Of a DNA stretch of 12,614 bases, positions 1 through 6,759 are shown in pieces. The notes beneath the pieces are model-generated. The model saw only the letters and a program-made list of their open reading frames with translations. It was not told where the DNA came from and did not search any database. The DNA is from Ignavibacteriales bacterium. Its GTDB lineage: Bacteria > Bacteroidota > Ignavibacteria > UBA10030 > SZUA-254. The stretch is taken from positions 1-12,614 of the forward strand of contig JACQYX010000242.1 in the NCBI GenBank assembly GCA_016207985.1. Direction: 5' to 3'. Both the position numbers and the translations under genes were made by a program. Each line of letters starts with the position of its first letter. The first letter of the stretch is position 1.

Positions 1-662
1 CCGGTATCTTTCCACCAGCCCGTGATTTCACTGTATCCAACTTTATAGCCTTTCTCAATGAGATATGTATGAGCGTCTGAGATTTCAAGCTCGCCGCGTT
101 TACTCGGTTTAATCTTCTTAACAGCTTCGAAGATATGTCTATCATAAATATAGATACCCGCTACCGCAAATTGACTTTTTGGCTTCGCAGGTTTTTCTTC
201 GACTTTAGTAATCCTTCCATTTTTAATAACCGGTACGCCGAAACGCTCCGGGTCTTTAACCTTTGCTAAAGTGAGCCAGCAGTTGCAATCGCTTTTCTCA
301 AATTCATCGATGAATCTTCTTACACCACCGACAACCATATTATCACCGAGATAGAAAATGAAGTTATCTTTTCCAATGAACTTTTCGGCTATCTTTACAA
401 CATGTGCAAGTCCGGCTGGAGTTTTTTGAGGGATGTATGTAATCTTCACACCCCATCTTTTTCAGTTGCCGATTGCCTCAGGAACTTACCGGCTGTCGGC
501 ATTGTGGATGATTCCGATTTGTTTGATTCCTGCATCAACCGCCGCTTCAATTGCATAATGAAGAATTGGTTTGTTGGCAATTGAAATAAGATGTTTGTTC
601 TGCGTATGTGTTAAAGGACGGAGGCGTGTTCCTCGCCCCCCGCTTGCAATGAGTGCTTTCAA
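1..662 (-). pseudogene. Sugar-1-phosphate nucleotidyltransferase (RmlA/glucose-1-phosphate thymidylyltransferase type), two internal stops, 3' end outside window
   Basis: Transfers a nucleotidyl group to a sugar-1-phosphate to make an NDP-sugar for surface polysaccharide synthesis (family knowledge; the exact sugar and nucleotide are not certain). Reading left from a TTG at 662, the protein opens [18 protein letters not shown], the nucleotide-binding signature. It continues through RWGVKITYIPQ, GLAHVVKIAEKF, YLGDNMVVGG and GWWKDTG near residue 213-221, all typical of long-form thymidylyltransferases. The TTG start is backed by AAGGTGA about 4 bases upstream and overlaps the DUF2520 stop (TTGA). 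The frame is kept throughout but is interrupted by TAA at codon 59 (488-486) and TGA at codon 67 (464-462). Relatives have Gly at the second site (GDGSRWG) and a charged residue is plausible at the first. Either a decayed gene or sequence error; family call is firm, exact substrate is not. Confidence 0.85.
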
Positions 663-1594
663 TGTTTCACCTTCGATATTTTTTTAAACGAGCTCGATTG
701 TATGAATTTTCTAAATTTAAGAATTATTTTATTAAAATCCTCTTGTGTGATTCTACCATTCTCTTTTGCAATGCGTGCGACTTCAATACCGCTGACCGTG
801 TATAGCGGTAAGAATTGCGGGGCATGCTCAAGAAGTGTCTTTAAGTGAAGGTCGAGAGTTGGTAAATCGCTGCGAACGATTGGACCTGTCAGCGCCTTCG
901 GTGCCGATGTCTTGATTGCGTTTTCCATCGTAGTTGTCATTAATGGACCGAAGATTTCCATCCACGATCCTTTTAACTTAAGCTGAACAGTAAGCTCACT
1001 TATGGTATTAAGGAATGCCGTCATATAATTTGAGGCGAAGACACATGCGACGTGATAGAGTGGTTTCAAACCTGCCGGTATGACAATAGATTTACCTTCA
1101 AGTGTTTGAACTATTTGCTCGACTTTTTTTATCGCTTCCGAAGAGCCATCGATTCCATAGTACATTCCTTTCAGTTTTGATTTCATCCTTGAATAACTTT
1201 GGTACGATGGAAAGGTTTGGAGAGGATGCATTGAAGCGGTTATGGAACCTTTCTTGCGGAGAGGATCAAGAATATCAGCAGAATACACTCCTGAACATTG
1301 GACGATTAATAATTTTTTGTGATAGAGTTTTTTATACTTTGCCAGTTCATCTGCAATAGTTGAAATGGCGCTATCGTTAACTGTGATCAGGATAATTTCA
1401 GAGCTTAGAGCAACATCATTTATAACAACTCCTGCCTTATCACACTTCAGAGATCGGGCGAGCGATAGTGCTTTGCTTCCATTCAAGTCGATGATGCTCG
1501 CAAATCGATATCCTTTATCGAAAAGTGCAGAGCCAAGTATCGAGCCGACAACTCCCGCTCCGATGATTGAAACTTTGGGTAATCGCTGCGGCAT
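659..1594 (-). CDS. DUF2520 / Rossmann-like NAD(P)-binding protein
   Basis: A 311-residue protein of the family with an N-terminal Rossmann-like domain and a C-terminal DUF2520 helical domain. It is distantly related to pyrroline-5-carboxylate reductase and prephenate or 6-phosphogluconate dehydrogenases. The dinucleotide-binding loop IGAGVVGS lies at residues 11-18, and the family hallmarks [10 protein letters not shown] (100-109) and [10 protein letters not shown] (121-130) follow. The C-terminal domain (about 170-290) carries the usual [10 protein letters not shown] and TGPIVRSD motifs. No reaction is established for the family that I can name. The start lies 6 bp after the MEMO-like stop with no clear Shine-Dalgarno site, so translational coupling is likely. 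Its stop overlaps the nucleotidyltransferase start. The frame is complete and looks undamaged. Confidence 0.9.
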   Translation of the reverse strand: MPQRLPKVSIIGAGVVGSILGSALFDKGYRFASIIDLNGSKALSLARSLKCDKAGVVINDVALSSEIILITVNDSAISTIADELAKYKKLYHKKLLIVQCSGVYSADILDPLRKKGSITASMHPLQTFPSYQSYSRMKSKLKGMYYGIDGSSEAIKKVEQIVQTLEGKSIVIPAGLKPLYHVACVFASNYMTAFLNTISELTVQLKLKGSWMEIFGPLMTTTMENAIKTSAPKALTGPIVRSDLPTLDLHLKTLLEHAPQFLPLYTVSGIEVARIAKENGRITQEDFNKIILKFRKFIQSSSFKKISKVKH

Positions 1595-1600
1595 GAGTAG

Positions 1601-2425
1601 TTAGTTTATTTTCAAAGCAGCAGCGGAGAGATATCCCACAACCGCATCGCGGTCGCCTGAAACGTCACCCGAATTGCAGTGATGAAGAATTTCGATATGG
1701 TTGGCGCCGGATTGTTTCGCGGCAGTAAGTGCTGCAACTATAGGTCCACCCCCGCATGCTTCTGCCCGTTCAGTTTCAATGTCTTCCATAAGTTTTTTAT
1801 AATTGAACTTGACGATGTCATCGATTATTATTTCGTCTAACCGATCTGCATCATCGGCAGGATGGTAGTGGGAGAGGTCGGACGAAGCCACTACGAGTGC
1901 ATTTCGATTTACTAATACTTTGGCTAACTTATCACCGAGATGGAAACAGTATTCACTTCGCTGGTCGCCTACAACGATAGGGAGAATTTTAAATTGCTTC
2001 AGCACTTTTTGGAGAAATGGTAGCTGGACTTCGATCGCATGTTCAGACATTTGCCCCCGCGTGGACGATTCGATTATCTTTTCTCCTTGAATTATCTCTT
2101 GTCGTAATTCTTCATCAACTTGAATATCACCGAAAGGTGTGCGAAAGGCAGTACCGCTGAAAACAGAAATACCCGTGAAATATTCACGGTGGCTTGGTGA
2201 TATAATCACTATTGTTTCGAATGCTCTTTTTTGTAAAAGTTTGTATGCGTGTGCTGCTGTCTTTCCAGAATAAACCAATCCTGCGTGCGGCACAACGATT
2301 GCCAGCAACGATCCGGGAATATCTTTCACATCGGCATCGGCGAGCATTGTCTCTATTTCTCTACTCAATGCTTTTGGATTGGCGGTATAGAATGTTCCTG
2401 CAACTGCTGGTGGGCGGACTGTCAT
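1601..2425 (-). CDS. amrB: AmmeMemoRadiSam system protein B (MEMO1 family)
   Basis: A 274-residue MEMO1-family protein, related to the LigB-type class III extradiol dioxygenases but of unsettled biochemical role in bacteria. It is normally found with an AMMECR1 protein and a radical SAM enzyme. It opens MTVRPPAVAGTFYTANP, the family start. The conserved pocket residues are visible: H47 in VVPHAGLVYSG, H79 in SPSHREYF, SSDLSHYHP at 181-189, EACGGGP at 222-228 and C250 in HCNSGDVSGD. H47, H79 and C250 correspond to the metal-binding trio described for human MEMO1 (inference by motif). It overlaps AMMECR1 by 4 bp (ATGA), so the two are co-translated. Length is normal and no damage is seen. The symbol follows common usage for this family. 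Confidence 0.93.
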   Translation of the reverse strand: MTVRPPAVAGTFYTANPKALSREIETMLADADVKDIPGSLLAIVVPHAGLVYSGKTAAHAYKLLQKRAFETIVIISPSHREYFTGISVFSGTAFRTPFGDIQVDEELRQEIIQGEKIIESSTRGQMSEHAIEVQLPFLQKVLKQFKILPIVVGDQRSEYCFHLGDKLAKVLVNRNALVVASSDLSHYHPADDADRLDEIIIDDIVKFNYKKLMEDIETERAEACGGGPIVAALTAAKQSGANHIEILHHCNSGDVSGDRDAVVGYLSAAALKIN

Positions 2426-3003
2426 ATTATTTTTCGCTCTTTGACGATTTCCACAGTGAATGTAAATATTTTACTATTTGGATTTTTCCACTGATCGGAT
2501 GATAATCCTGCTTTGTGTGCAGTCTGATTTAAAAATGTAGTTCTATCCCAGCCATACTCAGTTGCAACTTGGGGTAACAATAATCCACGGTAACCACCTT
2601 GTTCGATGATAAGTCCGTGTTTACCAACTTCGATCTCGTCAATATCTTTAATCAGTCTTAGCGGAGAGAGGACGGAAATTTCGATTTGGATATCTAGTAA
2701 TTCTTCTTTCGTCACCGGTAGAAAGCGATAATCTTCGACTGCTGCTTTTTCTGCGACATCCCGGACAGTCTCAATTAATGGTTTCACTCCTTCAATGTAG
2801 CCGATACAGCCGCGCAAGTCATCACCTTTATGGAGAGTGACGAACGCTCCGCATAATACCATTAGCTTCGGTGGGATTTTTTCGGGGAGGGGAGCTGTTG
2901 TACCTTTTACAGCAGCCTCGATAGCAAAACGTGCTGTATTTAAAAGGACAAATTTTTCTGTTTCTGAAAGCATTGATTTGAGTACCCAATTAAGATCGTA
3001 CAT
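2422..3003 (-). CDS. amrA: AmmeMemoRadiSam system protein A (AMMECR1 family)
   Basis: A 193-residue AMMECR1-domain protein. The diagnostic motif LRGCIGYIEG is at residues 63-72 with its conserved Cys66. EDYRFLPVTKEEL at 90-102 and GLLLPQVATEYGWD at 140-153 complete the fold. The function of the family is unresolved; the conserved LRGCIG loop suggests a catalytic or ligand-binding role. Two starts are possible: ATG at 3003, or an internal ATG at 2973 giving MLSETEKFVL, where most relatives begin. Neither has a convincing Shine-Dalgarno site, so the extra ten residues are doubtful. It is the first gene of the minus-strand operon, behind a good sigma-70-like promoter at 3056-3084. The usual radical SAM partner is not next to it. 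Confidence 0.93.
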   Translation of the reverse strand: MYDLNWVLKSMLSETEKFVLLNTARFAIEAAVKGTTAPLPEKIPPKLMVLCGAFVTLHKGDDLRGCIGYIEGVKPLIETVRDVAEKAAVEDYRFLPVTKEELLDIQIEISVLSPLRLIKDIDEIEVGKHGLIIEQGGYRGLLLPQVATEYGWDRTTFLNQTAHKAGLSSDQWKNPNSKIFTFTVEIVKERKII

Positions 3004-3031
3004 TGAACTTACGGAAAATAGAGGTGAGATT

Positions 3032-3090
3032 CAAGATTTGCAGAATATCTTTTTCTTTATAGGTTTAAATTTCCATAAAATCAAATCTTG
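3032..3090. repeat. Split inverted repeat flanking the AMMECR1 promoter
   Basis: CAAGATTTG at 3032-3040 and its exact reverse complement CAAATCTTG at 3082-3090 lie 41 bases apart. One arm overlaps the -35 box of the leftward promoter and the other lies 15-24 bases downstream of its -10 box. The arrangement could be a paired operator. A 9-bp match in 171 bases of AT-rich DNA is not very improbable by chance. Confidence 0.35.
3056..3084 (-). promoter_or_regulatory. Sigma-70-like promoter for the AMMECR1-MEMO operon
   Basis: On the minus strand TTGATT (3084-3079) and TATAAA (3061-3056) are separated by exactly 17 bases, close to the vegetative consensus. It lies about 50 bases upstream of the AMMECR1 start in the 171-bp divergent spacer. 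The mutase side of the same spacer has only a weak candidate (TTTACT near 3108, 17-18 bases before TTATGTA). Confidence 0.6.
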
Positions 3091-3174
3091 CTTCTAATCC
3101 ACATCTTTACTAAATTCTCAATGTATTTTTATGTAAAAGTTCCAATTGTCCATTATTCGAAAATTCCATTTTAA

Positions 3175-4599
3175 ATGTCATTAATACGAAGCATATCGGG
3201 GATTCGCGGCATCATCGGTGAAAGTCTAACTCCTGAAGATATTGTCAGGTACTCTGCTGCTTTCGCTCAATACTGCAATCGAGGAAAGATCGTAATTGGG
3301 CGTGATGGACGTGCTACTGGAAAAATTATCGGGAATATCGTTTCGTCAACTTTACTGGCGATGGGCTGTGATGTGATCGCGCTCGGAGTGGCACCGACTC
3401 CAACAATAGCACTCGCTGTAGAAAAATTAGGAGCTGCGGGTGGAATAGCTATCACGGCAAGTCATAATCCGATGCAGTGGAATGGATTAAAGTTTATTGG
3501 TGAGACAGGTCTGTTTCTCAATTCAGAAGAGAACAAAAGATTGTGGAGTTTTGCTGATCTTCATGAATTTCATTTTGCTACCTGGAAAAAAATTGGTCGG
3601 CATAGTTCAGATGAATCATTCCTTCAGGAACACATCAATCTCGTGTTAAAGTTACCTTACATCGATGTTCAACAAGTACGGAAACGTAAATTTAAAGTGG
3701 TGGTCGATTGTATTAATGCTGCCGGTGGAGTAGTGGTTCCCCAAATACTGCATACTCTTGGATGTGATGTTGTAGAAATGAATTGTGAAGTTAGCGGGAT
3801 ATTTTCACGGATGCCTGAGCCGATTCCTGAAAATCTCACCGACTTGTGCAATCGTGTGTGTGCGGAGAAAGCAGATTTAGGAATCGCGGTTGACCCTGAT
3901 GTTGATCGATTAGTATTGATTGACGAGAAAGGTAATCCATTCGGTGAAGAATACACAATTACTTCTGTCGTAAAATATATACTTGAGAAACACCGACTCA
4001 TTACTTTCACCCGCCGCAGGCGGGCAAGCCATTCACCAACTAACCAATCACCGAAACCATCGACCATCAGCCATCATCCATCTGTAGTAGTAAATCTTTC
4101 AACTACTCGTGCTGTTGATGATGTTGCTAAAAAATTTAATGCCACAGTAATCCGAACTCCTGTTGGTGAGATCAACGTTGCCCAGAAAATGAAAGAGATC
4201 GGTGCAATCGTTGGCGGAGAAGGCAACGGTGGTGTCATACTTCCTGAAGTCCACTATGGAAGGGATGCTCTTGTATGAATTGCTTTAATTTTACAGCAGC
4301 TCACTGAATTTGGTGGGAAACTATCGGAATTCAAAGCAACTTTACCACAATACATGATAACGAAATCGAAGATCGATATTGGTAGCAAGAGTTTTGATAA
4401 GGTGATTAAAGGAATAAAAGAAAAATACAAATCGGCAGGAACGATGAATACAGATGATGGATTGAAAATTGATCTTTCGGATTCTTGGATTCATTTAAGA
4501 AAGTCAAATACCGAGCCCATCATCCGTATTATTTCAGAAGCTAAGTCGGTGGAAGAAGCTAAAAAGTTGATCAACGAATTTAAAAAAGAAATTTCATAA
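3175..4599 (+). pseudogene. glmM: Phosphoglucosamine mutase / phosphohexomutase (GlmM-like) with an internal TGA and an in-frame insertion
   Basis: Alpha-D-phosphohexomutase that moves phosphate between C1 and C6 of a hexose or glucosamine phosphate, feeding UDP-GlcNAc and NDP-sugar synthesis. Motifs in order: start MSLIRSISGIRGIIG; phosphoserine loop TASHNP with catalytic Ser96; metal loop DPDVDR at 240-245; sugar loop GGEGNGG at 347-353; phosphate-binding loop RKSNTEP at about 442-448. An in-frame TGA at codon 368 (4276-4278) falls inside GRDALV-stop-IALILQ, where relatives read Gly, so the 474-codon gene is split into 3175-4278 and a downstream part. A GGA-to-TGA change explains it. Residues about 274-302 are an Arg/Ser/Thr/Pro/His-rich stretch not expected in the family, encoded by a foreign-looking segment. 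Loss of an essential mutase would be surprising, so sequence error is a live explanation. The glmM label is likely; a phosphomannomutase or phosphoglucomutase role is possible. Confidence 0.88.
4000..4083 (+). repeat. C/A-rich palindrome-bearing segment inserted in frame in the mutase
   Basis: The segment interrupts the mutase between VVKYILEK and VVVNLSTTRAVDD, which are nearly adjacent in relatives. It begins near a perfect GC palindrome, CCCGCC-GCA-GGCGGG at 4010-4024. It then runs about 55 bases with almost no G on the plus strand, built from CCA, ACC and ATC words. Base composition and encoded residues (RRRRASHSPTNQ and so on) differ sharply from both sides. The insertion keeps the frame. 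Boundaries are approximate, judged from family length. It resembles the palindromic elements that sit inside Rickettsia genes in principle, not in sequence. Confidence 0.6.
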
Positions 4600-4605
4600 T
4601 GAGCT

Positions 4606-4884
4606 ATGACACTTTGTAAAGTAATCGGAACACTCGTAGCGACACAAAAGAACGAGCATTTAAAAGATCAAAAAATATTGATTGTGCAGCCGATCGATCT
4701 TGAAGGGAATTTAATAGGAAGAGATGTTCTCGCTCTCGATACCGTTGATGCAGGAGTTGGAGATACAGTCCTCATCATCCAGGAAGGGCAGAGTGCTGCG
4801 CAAGTTATTAAGGATAAAAAAGCACCGGTGCATTCTGTTATCGTTGCGGTTGTCGACGGACTTGATGTTGTGATTAAGTCGTGA
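4606..4884 (+). CDS. EutN/CcmL family bacterial microcompartment vertex protein
   Basis: A 92-residue single-domain protein of the EutN/CcmL family, whose pentamers cap the vertices of microcompartment shells. The whole length matches the fold: KVIGTLVATQK at 5-15, LIVQPIDLEGNLIG at 25-38, ALDTVDAGVGDTVLIIQEG at 43-61 and the closing VHSVIVAVVDGLDVV. It starts 6 bp after the mutase stop without a strong Shine-Dalgarno site, so it is probably translated by coupling. No hexameric shell protein (BMC-H or BMC-T) or encapsulated enzyme is present in the window, so its role here is unclear. It may serve a shell encoded elsewhere or act on its own. The frame is intact and the length normal. Confidence 0.92.
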   Translation: MTLCKVIGTLVATQKNEHLKDQKILIVQPIDLEGNLIGRDVLALDTVDAGVGDTVLIIQEGQSAAQVIKDKKAPVHSVIVAVVDGLDVVIKS

Positions 4885-4936
4885 TGAAAATTCTTCATTC
4901 AAATATAACCAATTGAAAGCATGGTGGGAGAATTGA

Positions 4937-6058
4937 ATGATTACGGTTTTTGATCTGCTCTCTCTTTCCCAAGTACCCGGTATCGGTTCTAATCGTTTAC
5001 GTATGCTGGTATCACATTTTGGTGATACTTCTCTATTAATCAAAGCTTCGGTACGCGAAATATCGTTGGTGGATGGCTTTGACAAAAAATTAGCTTCAAC
5101 GATTGTCCATTTTATTCGGAGTTCTCAGTTCTAAAATGCTCAGCGATTTGCAGAGAAACAATTATCGAAAGTCAACAAGATGGAGGTGAAGGTTCTTACT
5201 TTCTGGGACAATCAATATCCAGAACTGTTAAAGAGAATTTACGATCCGCCTTCATACCTGTTTGTAGATGGTGATGTAATCGATACGGATAAATATTCGA
5301 TTGCAATTGTTGGGACGCGAACTCCATCGGAATATGGAACTATGATGACTGAAAAGCTTACTCAGGAATTTACCAAACTCGGTTTAACGATTGTAAGCGG
5401 TCTTGCTCGCGGGATCGATACGATAGCTCATTCAACTGTCTTGAAGTCTAACGGCAGAACGTTGGCAGTGATTGGTTCAGGGCTGGATGTGATATATCCT
5501 CCAGAAAATAAAAGTATGAGTCGGAAAATTTCGAGTCACGGTGCAGTAATTACAGAGTATGCAATGGAGACAAAACCAGATGCCGTTAATTTTCCACGGC
5601 GTAATCGAATCATTAGCGGCGTATCGCTCGGGACCCTCGTCATCGAAACGGATGTCGATGGCGGTGCTATGATAACAGCCAATACTGCTCTCGATCAAAA
5701 CCGTGAAGTGTTTGCACTTCCGGGGAGTGTAAGCTCGAAGCGAAGCAGAGGATGCCATGCACTTATTAAAGAAGGACGTGCGAAACTTGTCGAATCTGTC
5801 GATGATATACTCGCCGAGCTTTCATTCAAACTAAAACCGATTTTAAAAAAATCGCCGAGAACAGAATCGAAACCTCCTCCTGATGTAACAATTTTCGAAA
5901 AATCGATTCTCGATGCATTATCGGACACTCCAAGCCACATTGATGTTATCACCGAACTCACAAAGCTGTCGATCTCGGATGTATTGGTAAATTTGCTCAG
6001 TTTGGAGTTTAAAGGATTAATAAAACAGCTTCCCGGGAAGATGTTTGTGAAGCTATAA
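4937..6058 (+). pseudogene. dprA: DNA-processing protein DprA (Smf) with an internal TAA
   Basis: DprA binds single-stranded DNA entering during natural transformation and loads RecA. The N-terminal helix-hairpin-helix region (QVPGIGSNRL, about 12-21) is followed by the Rossmann-like core, numbered across the stop. Core motifs are GTRTPSEYG at 126-134, SGLARGID at 154-161, FPRRNRIISG at 219-228 and ALPGS at 260-264. A winged-helix C-terminal domain covers about 320-373. The start is ATG 4937 with GGTGGGAG about 7 bases upstream. An in-frame TAA at 5132-5134 (codon 66) splits the gene between the two domains; the frame is the same on both sides and GAA-to-TAA explains it. A downstream ATG at 5180 could give a core plus winged-helix protein, but it lacks the expected N-terminal domain. 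RGCHALI at 271-277 replaces the more usual GTN-type wording. Confidence 0.9.
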
Positions 6059-6141
6059 TTTCCCGAACATACAAGACACAAGAGGAATTCGGTTCTTAGA
6101 TAATTTTTCTCTTTATAAAAACTTTCGTATTTTATATAGCA

Positions 6142-6737
6142 ATGTTTACCATAGGCGAGACTATCATAGAAGAAGATATTGCTTATGAGCGTTTCGCATG
6201 TAACCTCTCAGACTGTAAAGGCGCATGCTGTACTCTTCAAGGTGGTCGAGGTGCTCCAGTTCGTGATGACGAAGTCCCAGAACTTCTCCGCGTGTCACCG
6301 TTTGTCAGGCAATATCTCAGTAAAGATCATCTTCAAGTTATGGATAATAACGGCATCGTTGAAGGTGAACCGGGGAATTACGCAACTGTTTGTGTCGGTC
6401 ATAAAGCATGTGTTTTTGTTTTTCATGAACACGATACTGCCCGCTGTTCAATCGAGCGTGCATATCTTGCCGGACAGGTTTCGTGGCGTAAGCCGCTTTC
6501 CTGTCATCTGTTTCCGGTCCGTATCACGATCGGATCTCAGGAGCGTCTGCGTTATGAAAAAATTTTAGAATGTTCGTCAGCCCGGGAATATGGTCTACAA
6601 GAGAATATTCAATTATAAATATTCAATTATATGATTATCTTGAATCAGCCCTGGTACGCAAATATGGTAAACTCTGGTATTTACAATTTAGAAAAGAATG
6701 TCAACGGCGTCACATGTTATCAGATACAATTTTATGA
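6142..6737 (+). CDS. DUF3109 family cysteine-rich protein, C-terminus frameshifted by a 14-bp duplication
   Basis: Cys-rich DUF3109 protein of unknown function, common in Bacteroidota and relatives. Conserved cysteines are seen in CNLSDCKGACC (about residues 20-30), VCVGHKACVF, ARCSIERAY, LSCHLFPVRI and LECSSA, a pattern suited to metal or Fe-S binding (inference). As read, the frame ends at 6618 after 158 residues (ENIQL-stop). The stop is created by an exact 14-bp tandem duplication. Removing one unit continues the frame as YDYLESALVRKYGKLWY and on to TGA at 6735-6737, which is the expected family C-terminus. The restored protein has about 193 residues and stops 22 bp before rpoN, suggesting one operon. 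I give the restored end here; the literal reading frame stops at 6618. Confidence 0.85.
6604..6631 (+). repeat. Perfect 14-bp tandem duplication inside the DUF3109 gene
   Basis: AATATTCAATTATA occurs twice back to back (6604-6617 and 6618-6631). The second copy adds 14 bases, shifts the frame and creates a TAA at 6616-6618. Deleting one copy restores a family-like C-terminus exactly, so the duplication is recent or an assembly artefact. Confidence 0.95.
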
Positions 6738-6759
6738 TTGTTTGCATTAATCGACTATT

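Noticed and set aside
402..584. Plus-strand frame of 60 codons
   Set aside because: It is antisense to the nucleotidyltransferase, has no family resemblance and lacks a ribosome-binding site.
3669..4067. Minus-strand frame of 132 codons across the mutase
   Set aside because: It is a shadow of a well-supported coding region with no recognisable protein features.
462..4278. UGA recoded as glycine (as in some candidate-phylum bacteria), since both internal TGA codons fall at Gly positions
   Set aside because: DUF2520, eutN, hslV and other genes use TGA as a sensible stop, with ATGA or TTGA overlaps, and TAA interrupts other genes in the same way. Mutation or error explains all four sites.
4276..4278. 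Selenocysteine insertion at the mutase TGA
   Set aside because: Relatives have Gly, not Cys, at this site, and the protein family is not known to use selenocysteine. I saw no clear hairpin just downstream.
6029..6040. Perfect 12-bp palindrome CTTCCCGGGAAG
   Set aside because: It lies inside the conserved end of dprA, has no T-tract, and is most simply a coding coincidence.
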